Shown: positions 8,736-17,105 of the stretch, one piece after another
Layout of the letters: every line of letters begins with the position of its first letter
Numbering within the stretch: position 1 is the first letter of the stretch
Assembly: GCF_002160305.1 (NCBI RefSeq)
Contig: NZ_NFKI01000033.1
Coordinates: forward strand, 1-36,675
Length of the DNA stretch: 36,675 nt
Direction of reading: 5' to 3'
DNA from: Pseudoflavonifractor sp. An184
Lineage (GTDB): Bacteria > Bacillota > Clostridia > Oscillospirales > Oscillospiraceae
The notes under the pieces: model-generated
What the model was told of the DNA's origin: nothing
What the model saw: only the letters and a program-made list of their open reading frames with translations
The model's database searches: none
Program-made: the position numbers and the translations under genes

Positions 8736-9002
8736 ATGGCAAACACGAAACTTGACCGTATCGAAAGGGATATTGAGAAAACGAGGGCGAAAGTCCTTGA
8801 ATACCAAAAAAGGCTGAAAGACCTTGAAGCGCAGAAAATCGAGGAAGAAAACGCGCAGATCGTTCAAATGGTGAAAGCGGTACACCTTGACGGGGCGCAG
8901 CTTGCCGCGTTCCTCTCCGCCTATGCCAACGGCGAAATCATTTTGCCGCAGCCGGACACAGACTATACCGACGAACAGGAGGAAACCGAAGATGAAGCAT
9001 AA
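8736..9002 (+). CDS. DUF4315 family small coiled-coil protein
   Basis: The 88-residue protein has a long N-terminal coiled coil (residues 3-50: KLDRIERDIEKTRAKV and similar heptads) and an acidic tail. It matches the DUF4315 proteins found between the NlpC/P60 and DUF4366 genes in clostridial ICEs. Start ATG 8736 follows AAAGGAG at good spacing. It overlaps the next gene by 11 bases. Its function is unknown; the tight linkage suggests an accessory role in the transfer channel. Confidence 0.85.
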   Translation: MANTKLDRIERDIEKTRAKVLEYQKRLKDLEAQKIEEENAQIVQMVKAVHLDGAQLAAFLSAYANGEIILPQPDTDYTDEQEETEDEA

Positions 9003-9723
9003 AAAACTGTTCCGCAGCGTTACCGCTTTGCTTGCCGCCCTTGTACTCATGGGCGGCTTTTCTGTTACCGCTTTTGCGGGCGGCGGTGATGTGAGCGACG
9101 AGCCGCCTACCCCCGTAACCGAAACCGAGCCGGAAGAAACGACGGGCGGCTATGAGCCGCAGCCCTTAACGCCGGAGGGCAACATGAGCCTTGTGGACGA
9201 CATAACGGGCGAAGCGTCCGGCGATAAGCAGTTTATTACCGTCGTTACGAAAAACGGAAACTATTTTTACATCATCATTGACCGCGCCGAGGACGGAGAA
9301 AACACCGTCCATTTCCTCAATCAAGTTGATGAAAAAGACCTTTTGCAGCTTATGGAGGACGAACAGACCGAAGCCCCCGCTTGTAGCTGTACTGAAAAAT
9401 GCGTTGCCGGAAGCGTCAACACCGATTGCCCCGTTTGCAGCGTCAATATGAGCGAGTGCGCGGGCAAGGAAGCCGAGCCGGAGCCGGAAGAAACCGAGCA
9501 GCCGGAGCCGGAGGAAGATAAAGGCGGCGGCATGGGCGGTGCTATTCTGCTTGTCGTGCTGCTTCTTGCCGCAGTGGGCGGCGGCGCGTTCTATTACTTT
9601 AAGATTATGAAGCCCAAAAAGGACGCGGCAAAAGGCAGCAGCAACCTTGACGATCTCGATTTTGACGAGGACGACGAGGACGAGGAAGAATTAGAAACCG
9701 AGCAGGAGGACGAGGAAGTATGA
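8992..9723 (+). CDS. DUF4366 family exported and membrane-anchored protein
   Basis: The 243-residue protein has a signal peptide (residues 1-28, cut near AFAGGG) and an extracellular region rich in Pro, Glu and Thr. This includes a Cys-rich patch at about 128-155 (ACSCTEKC, CPVC, a later Cys). A C-terminal transmembrane helix (about 181-203, AILLVVLLLAAVGGGAF) and a very acidic cytosolic tail follow. This is the DUF4366 layout from the same gene slot in related ICEs. Start ATG 8992 follows CAGGAGGAAA. It overlaps DUF4315 in front and topB behind (ATGA). A surface or channel-structural role is likely but unproven. Confidence 0.85.
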   Translation: MKHKKLFRSVTALLAALVLMGGFSVTAFAGGGDVSDEPPTPVTETEPEETTGGYEPQPLTPEGNMSLVDDITGEASGDKQFITVVTKNGNYFYIIIDRAEDGENTVHFLNQVDEKDLLQLMEDEQTEAPACSCTEKCVAGSVNTDCPVCSVNMSECAGKEAEPEPEETEQPEPEEDKGGGMGGAILLVVLLLAAVGGGAFYYFKIMKPKKDAAKGSSNLDDLDFDEDDEDEEELETEQEDEEV

Positions 9724-11795
9724 AACTTGTAATTGCAGAGAAACCGAGCGTCGGGGCGGCGATTGCCGCCGTACTTGGCGCGAATAAAAAGCGCAGCGGA
9801 TATTTTGAGGGCAGCGGCTACCTTGTGTCCTGGTGTATCGGGCATTTGATTAGCCTTGCGGACGCGGCGACCTACAACGAGCAGTACCGAAAATGGAAGT
9901 ATGACGATCTCCCCATTGTCCCGCAGGATTGGCAGTTTACCGTTGCCAGCGGCAAGGAGCAGCAGTTTTCCGTACTCAAAGACCTTATGCACCGCAGCGA
10001 CGTTTCCGAGATTGTCAATGCGTGCGACAGCGGGCGCGAGGGAGAACTCATTTTTCGCTTTGTCTATGAACAGGCAAATTGCAAAAAGCCCTTTTCCCGC
10101 CTTTGGATTAGCAGTATGGAAGAAAGCGCAATCCGCGAGGGCTTTTCAAACCTCAAAGACGGGCGCAGCTATGACAACCTCTATCAATCCGCGCTTTGCA
10201 GAGCAAAGGCAGATTGGCTTGTCGGGATTAACGCGACCCGCCTTTTCTCTATCCTCTATCACAAAACGCTGAATGTCGGCAGAGTGCAGACGCCCACCCT
10301 TACCATGCTGGTAAACCGCGACTATGCGATCAGCAGCTTTAAGAAAGAAAAATATCATGTTGTCCGTCTGGACGTTGGCGGCGTTGCCGCCCTTTCGGAA
10401 CGGCAGGACGACGAAGCGGCGGCGCGGCATATGAAAGCGGCTTGCGAGAAATCGCAGGCCGTTTGTACTTCCCTCAAAAAAGAGAAAAAGACCGTTGCAC
10501 CGCCGAAGCTGTTTGACCTTACCGCGTTGCAGCGCGAAGCCAACCGCCTGTACGGGTTTACGGCGAAACAGACCCTTGATTATGCGCAAGCCCTCTACGA
10601 AAAGCGGCTTTTGACCTATCCCCGCACCGACAGCAAATATATCACTTCCGATATGCAGGACAGCACAAAGGAACTCATTACCGGGCTTTGTTCGCTGCTT
10701 CCCTTTATGCGGGACGTGAAGCTGCAAGCAGACCTTGCGAGGATTTGCGACAACAGCAAAGTAACCGACCATCACGCCATTTTGCCGACAGCGGAGTTTG
10801 TGAAAACGGGCTTTTCTTCCCTTGCCGAAAGCGAGAAAAAGCTAATGACCCTTGTATGCGCAAAACTGCTTTGCGCCGCAGCCGCGCCCTATGAGTATGA
10901 AGCGGTTACGGCGGTTATCTCTTGCGGCGGTTATACCTTTACCGCAAAGGGAAAGACGACGCTTTGCGAGGGGTGGCGTGAGATTGAAAAGCTGTCCCGC
11001 GCCGCGTCCGAGGAACAGGACGAGGACGCAGAGCCGGAAACCGTTTTGCCGCCGCTTGCCGAGGGGCAGACCTTTGACAATCCGGCAGCGGAGATCTCCG
11101 AGCGTTACACGCAGCCCCCGAAAGCATATACCGAAGATACGCTTCTGTCCGCTATGGAGAACGCGGGCAAGGAAGAAACGCCGGAGGACGCAGAGCGCAA
11201 AGGGTTAGGCACTACCGCAACGCGGGCGGGTATCATTGAAAAACTCATTAGTGCGGGCTTTGCCGAGCGCAAGGGCAAAAAGCTAATCCCCACAAAGGAC
11301 GGGTATAACCTTGCCGCTATCCTGCCCGAAGTCCTTACGTCCCCGCAGCTTACGGCAGAATGGGAAACCCGCCTTACCGGGATTGCCAAAGGCAGCGACA
11401 GCCCGGACGATTTCATGCGCAGCATTGAGGAAATGACAGCGGGGCTTGTCAAAACCTATTCCGCGATTTCCGAAGATAAAGCGAAGCTGTTTACCCCGCA
11501 GCGGGAAGCAATCGGCACTTGCCCCCGTTGCGGCGCGACGGTTTACGAGGGCAAGAAAAACTACTACTGTTCCGACAGGGCGTGCAGCTTTGTCATGTGG
11601 AAAAATGACTTGTTCTTTCAGCAGCGCAAAAAGACTTTCACAAAGGCGATTGCCGCCGCCCTTTTGAAAGACGGAAAGGTAAAAATCAAGGGTATGTACT
11701 CCACCAAAACGGGAAAGACCTTTGACGGGGTTGTGCTGCTTGCCGACACAGGCGGCAAGTATGTAAACTTCCGCGTCGAGCAGAACCGAAAATGA
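9720..11795 (+). CDS. topB: DNA topoisomerase III (type IA)
   Basis: The 691-residue type IA topoisomerase would relax or decatenate DNA during transfer and replication of the element. The TOPRIM domain begins at the N-terminus (IAEKPSVGAAIAAVLG) and includes ACDSGREGELIFR at about residues 100-112. The catalytic Tyr is in LLTYPRTDSKYI at about residue 300. A C-terminal zinc ribbon (CPRCG and YYCSDRACSF, about 600-625) completes it. The length fits ICE-encoded TopB. Its start overlaps the stop of the DUF4366 gene and its stop overlaps the following small gene, so it belongs to the same operon. Confidence 0.95.
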   Translation: MKLVIAEKPSVGAAIAAVLGANKKRSGYFEGSGYLVSWCIGHLISLADAATYNEQYRKWKYDDLPIVPQDWQFTVASGKEQQFSVLKDLMHRSDVSEIVNACDSGREGELIFRFVYEQANCKKPFSRLWISSMEESAIREGFSNLKDGRSYDNLYQSALCRAKADWLVGINATRLFSILYHKTLNVGRVQTPTLTMLVNRDYAISSFKKEKYHVVRLDVGGVAALSERQDDEAAARHMKAACEKSQAVCTSLKKEKKTVAPPKLFDLTALQREANRLYGFTAKQTLDYAQALYEKRLLTYPRTDSKYITSDMQDSTKELITGLCSLLPFMRDVKLQADLARICDNSKVTDHHAILPTAEFVKTGFSSLAESEKKLMTLVCAKLLCAAAAPYEYEAVTAVISCGGYTFTAKGKTTLCEGWREIEKLSRAASEEQDEDAEPETVLPPLAEGQTFDNPAAEISERYTQPPKAYTEDTLLSAMENAGKEETPEDAERKGLGTTATRAGIIEKLISAGFAERKGKKLIPTKDGYNLAAILPEVLTSPQLTAEWETRLTGIAKGSDSPDDFMRSIEEMTAGLVKTYSAISEDKAKLFTPQREAIGTCPRCGATVYEGKKNYYCSDRACSFVMWKNDLFFQQRKKTFTKAIAAALLKDGKVKIKGMYSTKTGKTFDGVVLLADTGGKYVNFRVEQNRK

Positions 11796-12160
11796 TTAGG
11801 CTTGATGAAAAGCAGTATCGAGCCGTTAAGAAAATGACCCGCGCCGCGTGCGCCAACAACGATTGCGGGAACTGTCTGCTATTGGACGACGGGGAAACTT
11901 GCGTGTGTGTGCAGAGTATCAGCTATTCGCTGTTATGCCGTTATTTCCGCGAAGCGGTTTTACCCGCAGACAGGCAGCTTTGCGAACAGATCACCCGCAG
12001 CGGGGAAACCGATTTGAAGCGTTGCGCGGTATGCGGCAGCACGTTTGCGGCGGGCAGCAATCGGGCGAAATACTGTCCCGATTGTGCGGCAAAGATACGC
12101 CGCAGGCAGAAAGCGGAAAGCGAGAGAAACAGGCGTTTACGGATAAGAACAACTACATAG
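11792..12160 (+). CDS. Cysteine-rich VLP domain protein
   Basis: The 122-residue protein has about ten cysteines: an N-terminal cluster (ACANNDCGNCLLL, CVCVQ), a middle REAVLPADRQLC that gives the family its VLP name, and a C-terminal zinc ribbon (CAVCGSTF, YCPDC). The tail is Arg-rich. It matches Cys_rich_VLP proteins that follow topB or relaxase genes in clostridial conjugative elements. Zn binding and nucleic-acid contact are likely from the motifs, but the role is unknown. Start ATG 11792 overlaps the topB stop. The stop at 12158-12160 abuts the duplicated dyad site. Confidence 0.8.
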   Translation: MIRLDEKQYRAVKKMTRAACANNDCGNCLLLDDGETCVCVQSISYSLLCRYFREAVLPADRQLCEQITRSGETDLKRCAVCGSTFAAGSNRAKYCPDCAAKIRRRQKAESERNRRLRIRTTT

Positions 12161-12255
12161 CAAGCACAGCAAACGAGTACCCGTTTGCGAGAAATGCCCG
12201 CGCTGCTCTATGGGAAGCGCGGGCATTTTGCTTGTTGGGATAGTCCCAAACCCTT
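12158..12255 (+). repeat. Copy 1 of a duplicated dyad site (candidate oriT-like or operator)
   Basis: It contains GCAAACG-N6-CGTTTGC (12169-12188), a strong 12-bp hairpin AAATGCCCGCGC/GCGCGGGCATTT (12192-12228) and TTGGGA-TAG-TCCCAA (12235-12249). The outer parts, including the flanks TAGCAAGCACAG and CCCAAACCCTTA, recur almost unchanged at 19215-19285 in inverse orientation, where they lie just upstream of mobC. The middle hairpin is unique to this copy. Both copies have the same orientation relative to the downstream gene. The hairpin is followed by TTTGCTT and may also end transcripts from topB. Confidence 0.75.
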
Positions 12256-12285
12256 AAAAATCGAGAAAGGACGTGATGAAACAAT

Positions 12286-15200
12286 ATGCCGTATTCTTCA
12301 TACGACCATGACAAATTGGAAACCGCCGAAACCATGCGGATAGAACGCCGGATATATTTTGAAGCAAAGGACGGGGATATTGCCCCCTATGTTTCCTTGC
12401 CGCCGGAGCAGCTACACGCCATGCGCGAGGAAAGCGCGGCAGCGGAACAGGCGATTTTTAACGATCTCTCAAGCCGCGCCGCCGCATGGGAGGAACAGGC
12501 GGGCAAAACGCTTTTGCTTGACAAAGCGATTGAATACACAAGGACAACCGTTGTGCAGCACACTTCTAACGAGTGGCAGAAAGGCGAATATGACCGATAT
12601 ACCCGCAGCAACCGGGTATATCAGATGAACTACCACATTTACGAGAACACCCGTTACGACAGGGAGAAGCAGCAAAGCGTCCCTTACTCTTATTCTCTCA
12701 CATGGGGCGTTTATACCAACAGCCCGAACAGGAACGGGCAAGCGAAGATTGCCGGACAGGACAGAAAGGTTTTTTCCGACAAGGCGGCTATGGAAAAGTA
12801 TCTGAATGGACGTATCAAAGCATACGACCGTCTGTTTACGGAAATCTCCCCGCCTATCCCGCAGGAGTACGCCGACTATTTCAAAGTAAACGGTATGCTC
12901 ATGCCGGACTACACCATAGAGGGCGAAGAACTCCCGCAGCAGCAACAGGCGGCAGCTATCCCCGAAAATACCGGGCAGGAAAAGGAGCGTGAACACATGA
13001 GCGAACAGTTTTCTATTATGATAGGCAACCGCAGCCGCTTTGAAGCGGGCGACCCAAGCGGCTATTGGTTGGATATGCCCGCTACAAAAGAGCAGCTTCA
13101 CGAAGCCATGCAGAGCGTCGGCATTACCGCCGATAACCCGCAGGATTTTTCCATTCGCGGCTATTCCGACGACCCGGAGAAACATATTGCTTTGCCTTAT
13201 GAAATGGTATGCGCCGCCGACGTGGACGAACTCAATTTTCTTGCGGCGCGGCTCGAACAGCTTGACCCCGCCGAGGTTGGCAAGCTGAACGCAGCTTTGC
13301 AGCAGAAAAACGGGCTTGCAAATATCGGACAGGTAATTGACTTCACCTACAACGTGGATTTTTACGTCCATATCCCCGAAGTACATACCTACCGCGATTT
13401 AGGCGATTATTACTTAAATCAATCCGGCATGGTACAAATGCCCGAAAAATGGAAAGGCGGCATTGACCTTACTACTTTTGGCAGAAACGCCGCCGAGCAT
13501 GAAAAGGGCGCGTTTACCGAATACGGCTATCTCGTCGAAAGCGGCGACGAGTGGGAGCGTCAGTTTGAGGGGCGCGAAGTGCCGGAGGAATACCGCATTA
13601 TGAGTTACCCGCAGCAAGAGCGCGGCGAACAGGATAAAGTCTTTATGGACGCAGCCGAAGCGCAGCAGACAGAAACGCCGCCCGCCGAGCCGCCGCAGCC
13701 CCGCCCCGTCGTGCCGATTATCCTTTCTTCTGAAAAACCCGGCGACAAGGTAAAGGAGATCACCGCCCGTCTGGAACAGGGCATACAAGCGATTTTTGAC
13801 AGCGACCGCTACAAAGAGTTTTTAACGGCTATGTCAAAGTTTCACGATTACAGCTTGAATAACACTATCCTAATTGCCATGCAGGGCGGCAATTTGGTAA
13901 AGGGCTATTCACAATGGCAGAAAGAGTTTGACCGCCATGTGAAAAGCGGCGAGAAAGGCATTAAAATCTTTGCCCCCGCGCCCTACAAGGTAAAAAAGCT
14001 GGTGGATAAAATCGACCCCGACACAAGAAAGCCCATACTTGACAGCGAGGGAAAGACGGTTAAGGAAGAAAAGGAAGTTACCGTTCCCGCCTTTAAGGTT
14101 GTAACCGTCTTTGACATTTCGCAGACCGAGGGCAAGGAGTTCCCCGATCTTTCGGTTAAGCCGCTGCTTGCCGATGTGGAACAGTACGAGGACTTTTTCG
14201 CTGCCCTTGAAAAAGCGTCCCCCGTTCCGATTGCTTTTGAGCAGATCACAAACGGCGCAAACGGATATTTCAGCTTGACCGATAAGCGAATTGCTATCAA
14301 AGAGGGCGTGAGTGAGTTACAGGCGGTAAAGACCGCCATTCACGAAATCGCCCATGCGAAGCTGCATGACGTGGACTTAAACGCCCCGCTGGAGGAGCAA
14401 AACCGCGTTGACCGCCGCAGCCGCGAGGTACAGGCTGAAAGCGTTGCCTATACGGTGTGTCAGCATTTCGGGCTTGATACGTCGGATTACTCTTTCGGGT
14501 ATGTGGCGGGCTGGAGCAGCGGCAAGGAAATGACCGAATTAAAAGCGTCCCTTGAAACGATACAGGCGACCGCAAAGGAACTCATTACCGAGATTGAGGG
14601 GCATTTTACCGAATTGCAGCAGCAGCGGCAAGCCGAGCAGGAGCAGGAAGCGAAAGCAAAAGAAACCTTGCTTCTCAACGGCAAGGAGGACAGCTACGGG
14701 ATTTATCAGTTAGCCCGCAGAGATGAAACTATGGATTTGCGCTTTGAGCCGTTCGACCGTCTGCAAGCAACGGGGCATACCGTTGACCGGGCAAATTATG
14801 AACTCGTCTATACCGCGCCGCTTACAAAGGATATGACGCTTGGCGGCATTTGGGAAAAGTTTAATATCGACCACCCCGCCGATTTTAAGGGGCATAGCCT
14901 TTCCGTTTCCGACATTGTTGTGCTTCATCAGAACGGCGAGAACACCGCCCATTATGTAGACAGCATAGGTTTTCAGCAGGTGCCGGAGTTTTTGCAGGAA
15001 CAAGCGCAGCAGACCCCCGTATTTGATAAGCTATCTCCCGAACAGCAGCAAGCCCTATCCGATACCGTAAAAGATACGCTGCAACTGCTTGTAGACGCAG
15101 ACAAGCGGATTTATGGCGACGTTACGGGCAAGACCCTTGAAGCAATCGCGGCACAAGGGTATTCCTACAAGGACGGGCAGCTTGAAAAGCAACAGCCGGA

Positions 15201-15681
15201 AGCGACCCCCGAAAGCCTTATGACGGGCGAAACCGTCAGAACGCCGAGGGGCAATTTTTATATTACCGACATGAGCCGCGAACAGATCGAAGCGGCGGGC
15301 TTTGGTTTTCATCATGCGTCGGAGGACGGGAAGTATCTCATTATGGGAAACGGCACACAGGCTTATGCCATAGCTGCCGAGCAGCCGCAGCGGGATAATC
15401 CCTTAAAGCACGTTGAGGATATTGTAGAGCAGAACGACAACAACTTTGACGGGCTTATCAATAACACGCCGCAAACGCCCACCGTCGCGGATTTGGAGCA
15501 GCGGGCAAAGGCGGGCGAAGCGATCTCCGTTGCCGACCTTGCGAAAGCGGTAAAAGCCGAGAAACGGGAGCAGCCGCAAAAGAAACCGTCCATTTTGAAG
15601 AAGCTGGACGAGTACAAGAAACAGGCGGTGCAGCAACCGAAAGACAAGCAGAAAGAGCAGAAAAAGGATTTGGAGGTTTGA
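12286..15681 (+). CDS. Giant ArdA / ArdC-zincin / YodL / DUF4316 fusion protein (LtrC-like)
   Basis: The 1131-residue protein has several modules. Residues 1-230 are an N-terminal region I do not recognise. An ArdA-like antirestriction segment runs from about 238 to 445 (starts MSEQFSIMIGN, has GYWLDMPATKEQL). An ArdC/LtrC-type ssDNA-binding segment lies at about 485-620 (YSLNNTILIAMQ, GYSQWQKEFDRHVKSGEKGI). A zinc metallopeptidase site HEIAHAKLHD follows at about 686-695, with a downstream Glu-rich helix. A YodL domain spans about 800-905 (YGIYQLARRDETMDLRFEPF) and a DUF4316-like C-terminus about 975-1131. ArdC and ArdA proteins protect incoming single-stranded DNA from host restriction. Start ATG 12286 follows GAAAGGACGTG. 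An internal ATG at 12997 with its own AAGGAG may yield a shorter product. Confidence 0.85.
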   Translation: MPYSSYDHDKLETAETMRIERRIYFEAKDGDIAPYVSLPPEQLHAMREESAAAEQAIFNDLSSRAAAWEEQAGKTLLLDKAIEYTRTTVVQHTSNEWQKGEYDRYTRSNRVYQMNYHIYENTRYDREKQQSVPYSYSLTWGVYTNSPNRNGQAKIAGQDRKVFSDKAAMEKYLNGRIKAYDRLFTEISPPIPQEYADYFKVNGMLMPDYTIEGEELPQQQQAAAIPENTGQEKEREHMSEQFSIMIGNRSRFEAGDPSGYWLDMPATKEQLHEAMQSVGITADNPQDFSIRGYSDDPEKHIALPYEMVCAADVDELNFLAARLEQLDPAEVGKLNAALQQKNGLANIGQVIDFTYNVDFYVHIPEVHTYRDLGDYYLNQSGMVQMPEKWKGGIDLTTFGRNAAEHEKGAFTEYGYLVESGDEWERQFEGREVPEEYRIMSYPQQERGEQDKVFMDAAEAQQTETPPAEPPQPRPVVPIILSSEKPGDKVKEITARLEQGIQAIFDSDRYKEFLTAMSKFHDYSLNNTILIAMQGGNLVKGYSQWQKEFDRHVKSGEKGIKIFAPAPYKVKKLVDKIDPDTRKPILDSEGKTVKEEKEVTVPAFKVVTVFDISQTEGKEFPDLSVKPLLADVEQYEDFFAALEKASPVPIAFEQITNGANGYFSLTDKRIAIKEGVSELQAVKTAIHEIAHAKLHDVDLNAPLEEQNRVDRRSREVQAESVAYTVCQHFGLDTSDYSFGYVAGWSSGKEMTELKASLETIQATAKELITEIEGHFTELQQQRQAEQEQEAKAKETLLLNGKEDSYGIYQLARRDETMDLRFEPFDRLQATGHTVDRANYELVYTAPLTKDMTLGGIWEKFNIDHPADFKGHSLSVSDIVVLHQNGENTAHYVDSIGFQQVPEFLQEQAQQTPVFDKLSPEQQQALSDTVKDTLQLLVDADKRIYGDVTGKTLEAIAAQGYSYKDGQLEKQQPEATPESLMTGETVRTPRGNFYITDMSREQIEAAGFGFHHASEDGKYLIMGNGTQAYAIAAEQPQRDNPLKHVEDIVEQNDNNFDGLINNTPQTPTVADLEQRAKAGEAISVADLAKAVKAEKREQPQKKPSILKKLDEYKKQAVQQPKDKQKEQKKDLEV

Positions 15682-15685
15682 TAGC

Positions 15686-15892
15686 ATGAATATCCGCTTT
15701 ACCATTGAGGAAGAAAACATAATTGCGATTTACGCCGAGGACAGCCGGGAAAGGACGATTGATAATATCAACTCTGCCATGCCCTACATGGACGAGGATA
15801 TGCGCCAGCTTGCCGCCGCAGCGGTAAACAAGCTGCAAGCCATGACGGACAGCGAGTTTTCCGAAAGGGAGTTTATCTTGACCGACGAGTAA
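15686..15892 (+). CDS. TTRAP-like small transposon-transfer assisting protein
   Basis: The 68-residue acidic protein begins MNIRFTIEEENIIAIY and contains DMRQLAAAAVNKLQAM. It resembles the TTRAP (putative transposon-transfer assisting protein) family found after the LtrC/YodL gene in these elements. Start ATG 15686 follows GGAGGTTTGATAGC, four bases after the previous stop, so it is co-translated. Biochemical function is unknown. A strong terminator follows at 15907. Confidence 0.75.
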   Translation: MNIRFTIEEENIIAIYAEDSRERTIDNINSAMPYMDEDMRQLAAAAVNKLQAMTDSEFSEREFILTDE

Positions 15893-15906
15893 TAGCCCAT
15901 AGTACA

Positions 15907-15950
15907 CAGGGGCGCGGTGCCGGCAATCGGCAACCGCGCCCCTGTTTTTT
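15907..15950 (+). terminator. Terminator ending the ArdC-fusion/TTRAP unit
   Basis: CAGGGGCGCGGT (15907-15918) pairs with ACCGCGCCCCTG (15933-15944); the loop contains a further GCCG/CGGC pair. Six T residues follow directly (15945-15950). The T tract is on the plus strand only. The stem sequence is closely similar to that of the terminator at 16929. Confidence 0.9.
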
Positions 15951-16401
15951 ATCGTTCCAGCAAGATTATCTTTTTCCCCTGTTTTTGCGCGTACCGCAGC
16001 GTCGTATATGCCCCGCCGAAGTCGCGCCATACCATAGCTATTAAATAGTCGCTATTATCCACAAGCCACCTGTTGCGGGCGGGTATTGCCCGCTTATAGT
16101 GTATCTCCGCTAACTCTGCCGGGATAAGAATGTCGTCAAAACTCGTTTCGTAATACTCCTTATACTCGTTTAATTTTTGCTGCATATAGGGCAGAACAAG
16201 CGTCAGCCGGATTTCTTTGTTTGGGTATTTCCTTTTCAGATTGCGGACAGCAGCAGCGGAAAATCCGTCGAACTCTCCCATACCGCCGACGTAACAGTAT
16301 AACGTATCTTCGTTTTCGATCAGCGTTTCAAGCGCGTTTTCTATTTTTTGAGTGCAGGAGCCGAAAACTTCTCTATGCCCCGCAAAGGTGCAAGTAATCA
16401 T
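15949..16401 (-). CDS. SLOG-family nucleotide-sensing protein (DUF1273/YpsA-like)
   Basis: The 150-residue protein begins MITCTFAGHREVFG and contains YVGGMGEFDGFSAAAVRNLK, LTLVLPYM and a C-terminal VWRDFGGAYTTLRYAQKQGKKIILL. These are the glycine-rich loop and helix pattern of the SLOG (SMF/DprA-LOG) Rossmann-like fold, which binds nucleotides or nucleotide-derived signals. It is transcribed away from the XRE gene at 16564 and its stop touches the upstream operon's T tract. Start ATG 16401 follows GAGGGAATACA. Substrate and role are unknown; SLOG proteins occur in defence and element-host conflict systems, so a regulatory or defence role is possible. Confidence 0.75.
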   Translation of the reverse strand: MITCTFAGHREVFGSCTQKIENALETLIENEDTLYCYVGGMGEFDGFSAAAVRNLKRKYPNKEIRLTLVLPYMQQKLNEYKEYYETSFDDILIPAELAEIHYKRAIPARNRWLVDNSDYLIAMVWRDFGGAYTTLRYAQKQGKKIILLER

Positions 16402-16472
16402 TGTATTCCCTCACATATATTAGAAATACAGCTTGTGAGGTGGAATATAAAATATTTTCAAAAAAACACAAA

Positions 16473-16497
16473 CTGTATAAAGTAATTCTTTATACAG
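16473..16497. promoter_or_regulatory. Perfect 10-bp dyad between divergent genes, candidate repressor operator
   Basis: CTGTATAAAG (16473-16482), TAATT, CTTTATACAG (16488-16497) form a perfect inverted repeat in the 160-base AT-rich gap between the SLOG gene and the XRE gene. A TATAAT at 16503-16508 lies six bases downstream on the plus strand and is a likely -10 box for the XRE gene. The dyad would overlap its spacer or -35 position, the usual place for autoregulation by an XRE repressor. No clear -35 hexamer is seen. Confidence 0.65.
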
Positions 16498-16563
16498 ATT
16501 ATTATAATGATACAGCGGAAAAAATACAATATAGGAAAGAGCGTGATTGCGAGGGATTTTTGA

Positions 16564-16914
16564 ATGGAATTAGATTATAGAGCGATTGGCAAGCGCATAA
16601 AGATTGCCCGTATTAAAGCGGATTTGACACAGGAAGCATTAGCGGAAAAAGCGTCGCTTTCCACAACACACATGAGCAATATTGAAACGGGCAACTCCAA
16701 ATTGAGTTTGCCGACGATTGTATCTTTGGCAAATGCCCTTTCCGTTTCTGTTGACGAGTTTTTATGTGATAGCGTGATACACTCCAAAGATATTTTTTCA
16801 CAGGAAATACAAGACCTCGTTTCCGATTGCGACGAATACGAAATCCGTATGATTGCAGACTTTGTAAGGGCAGCAAAGGAAACCATACGCAAAAATGCCA
16901 AACTGAAAGAGTGA
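16564..16914 (+). CDS. XRE-family helix-turn-helix regulator
   Basis: The 116-residue protein has a Cro/C1-type HTH at about residues 8-62 (IGKRIKIARIKADLTQEALA, LSTTHMSNIETG, LPTIVSLANALSVSVDEFL). The C-terminal 50 residues, with ISQEIQDL-like helices, could mediate dimerisation. Start ATG 16564 follows GAGGGATTTTTG. It is divergent from the SLOG gene and a perfect dyad lies between them, so it probably regulates itself and that gene. A terminator follows at 16929. Confidence 0.85.
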   Translation: MELDYRAIGKRIKIARIKADLTQEALAEKASLSTTHMSNIETGNSKLSLPTIVSLANALSVSVDEFLCDSVIHSKDIFSQEIQDLVSDCDEYEIRMIADFVRAAKETIRKNAKLKE

Positions 16915-16928
16915 TTAGAATAAAGCAA

Positions 16929-16973
16929 GGGCGCGGCTGCCGATTGTTGGCACCGCGCCCCATTCTTTTTTGC
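16929..16973 (+). terminator. Terminator after the XRE gene
   Basis: GGGCGCGG (16929-16936) and CCGCGCCC form the stem, with an inner TGCC/GGCA pair, followed by CATTCTTTTTTG. The stem is nearly the same as at 15907-15944, so the SLOG/XRE pair is bracketed by two similar hairpins. Confidence 0.8.
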
Positions 16974-17105
16974 GTTTTCGTGGAACATTAGAAAGGCACT
17001 TTTTGAGGTTTGAGTATAAAGTATCGTCTATGCCGTTTTCGCGCTCTGGAAGCCGCAGAAATACAGCCATTTTCAGCCCTTAACGTTCCACTTGCTACCC
17101 TTGTT

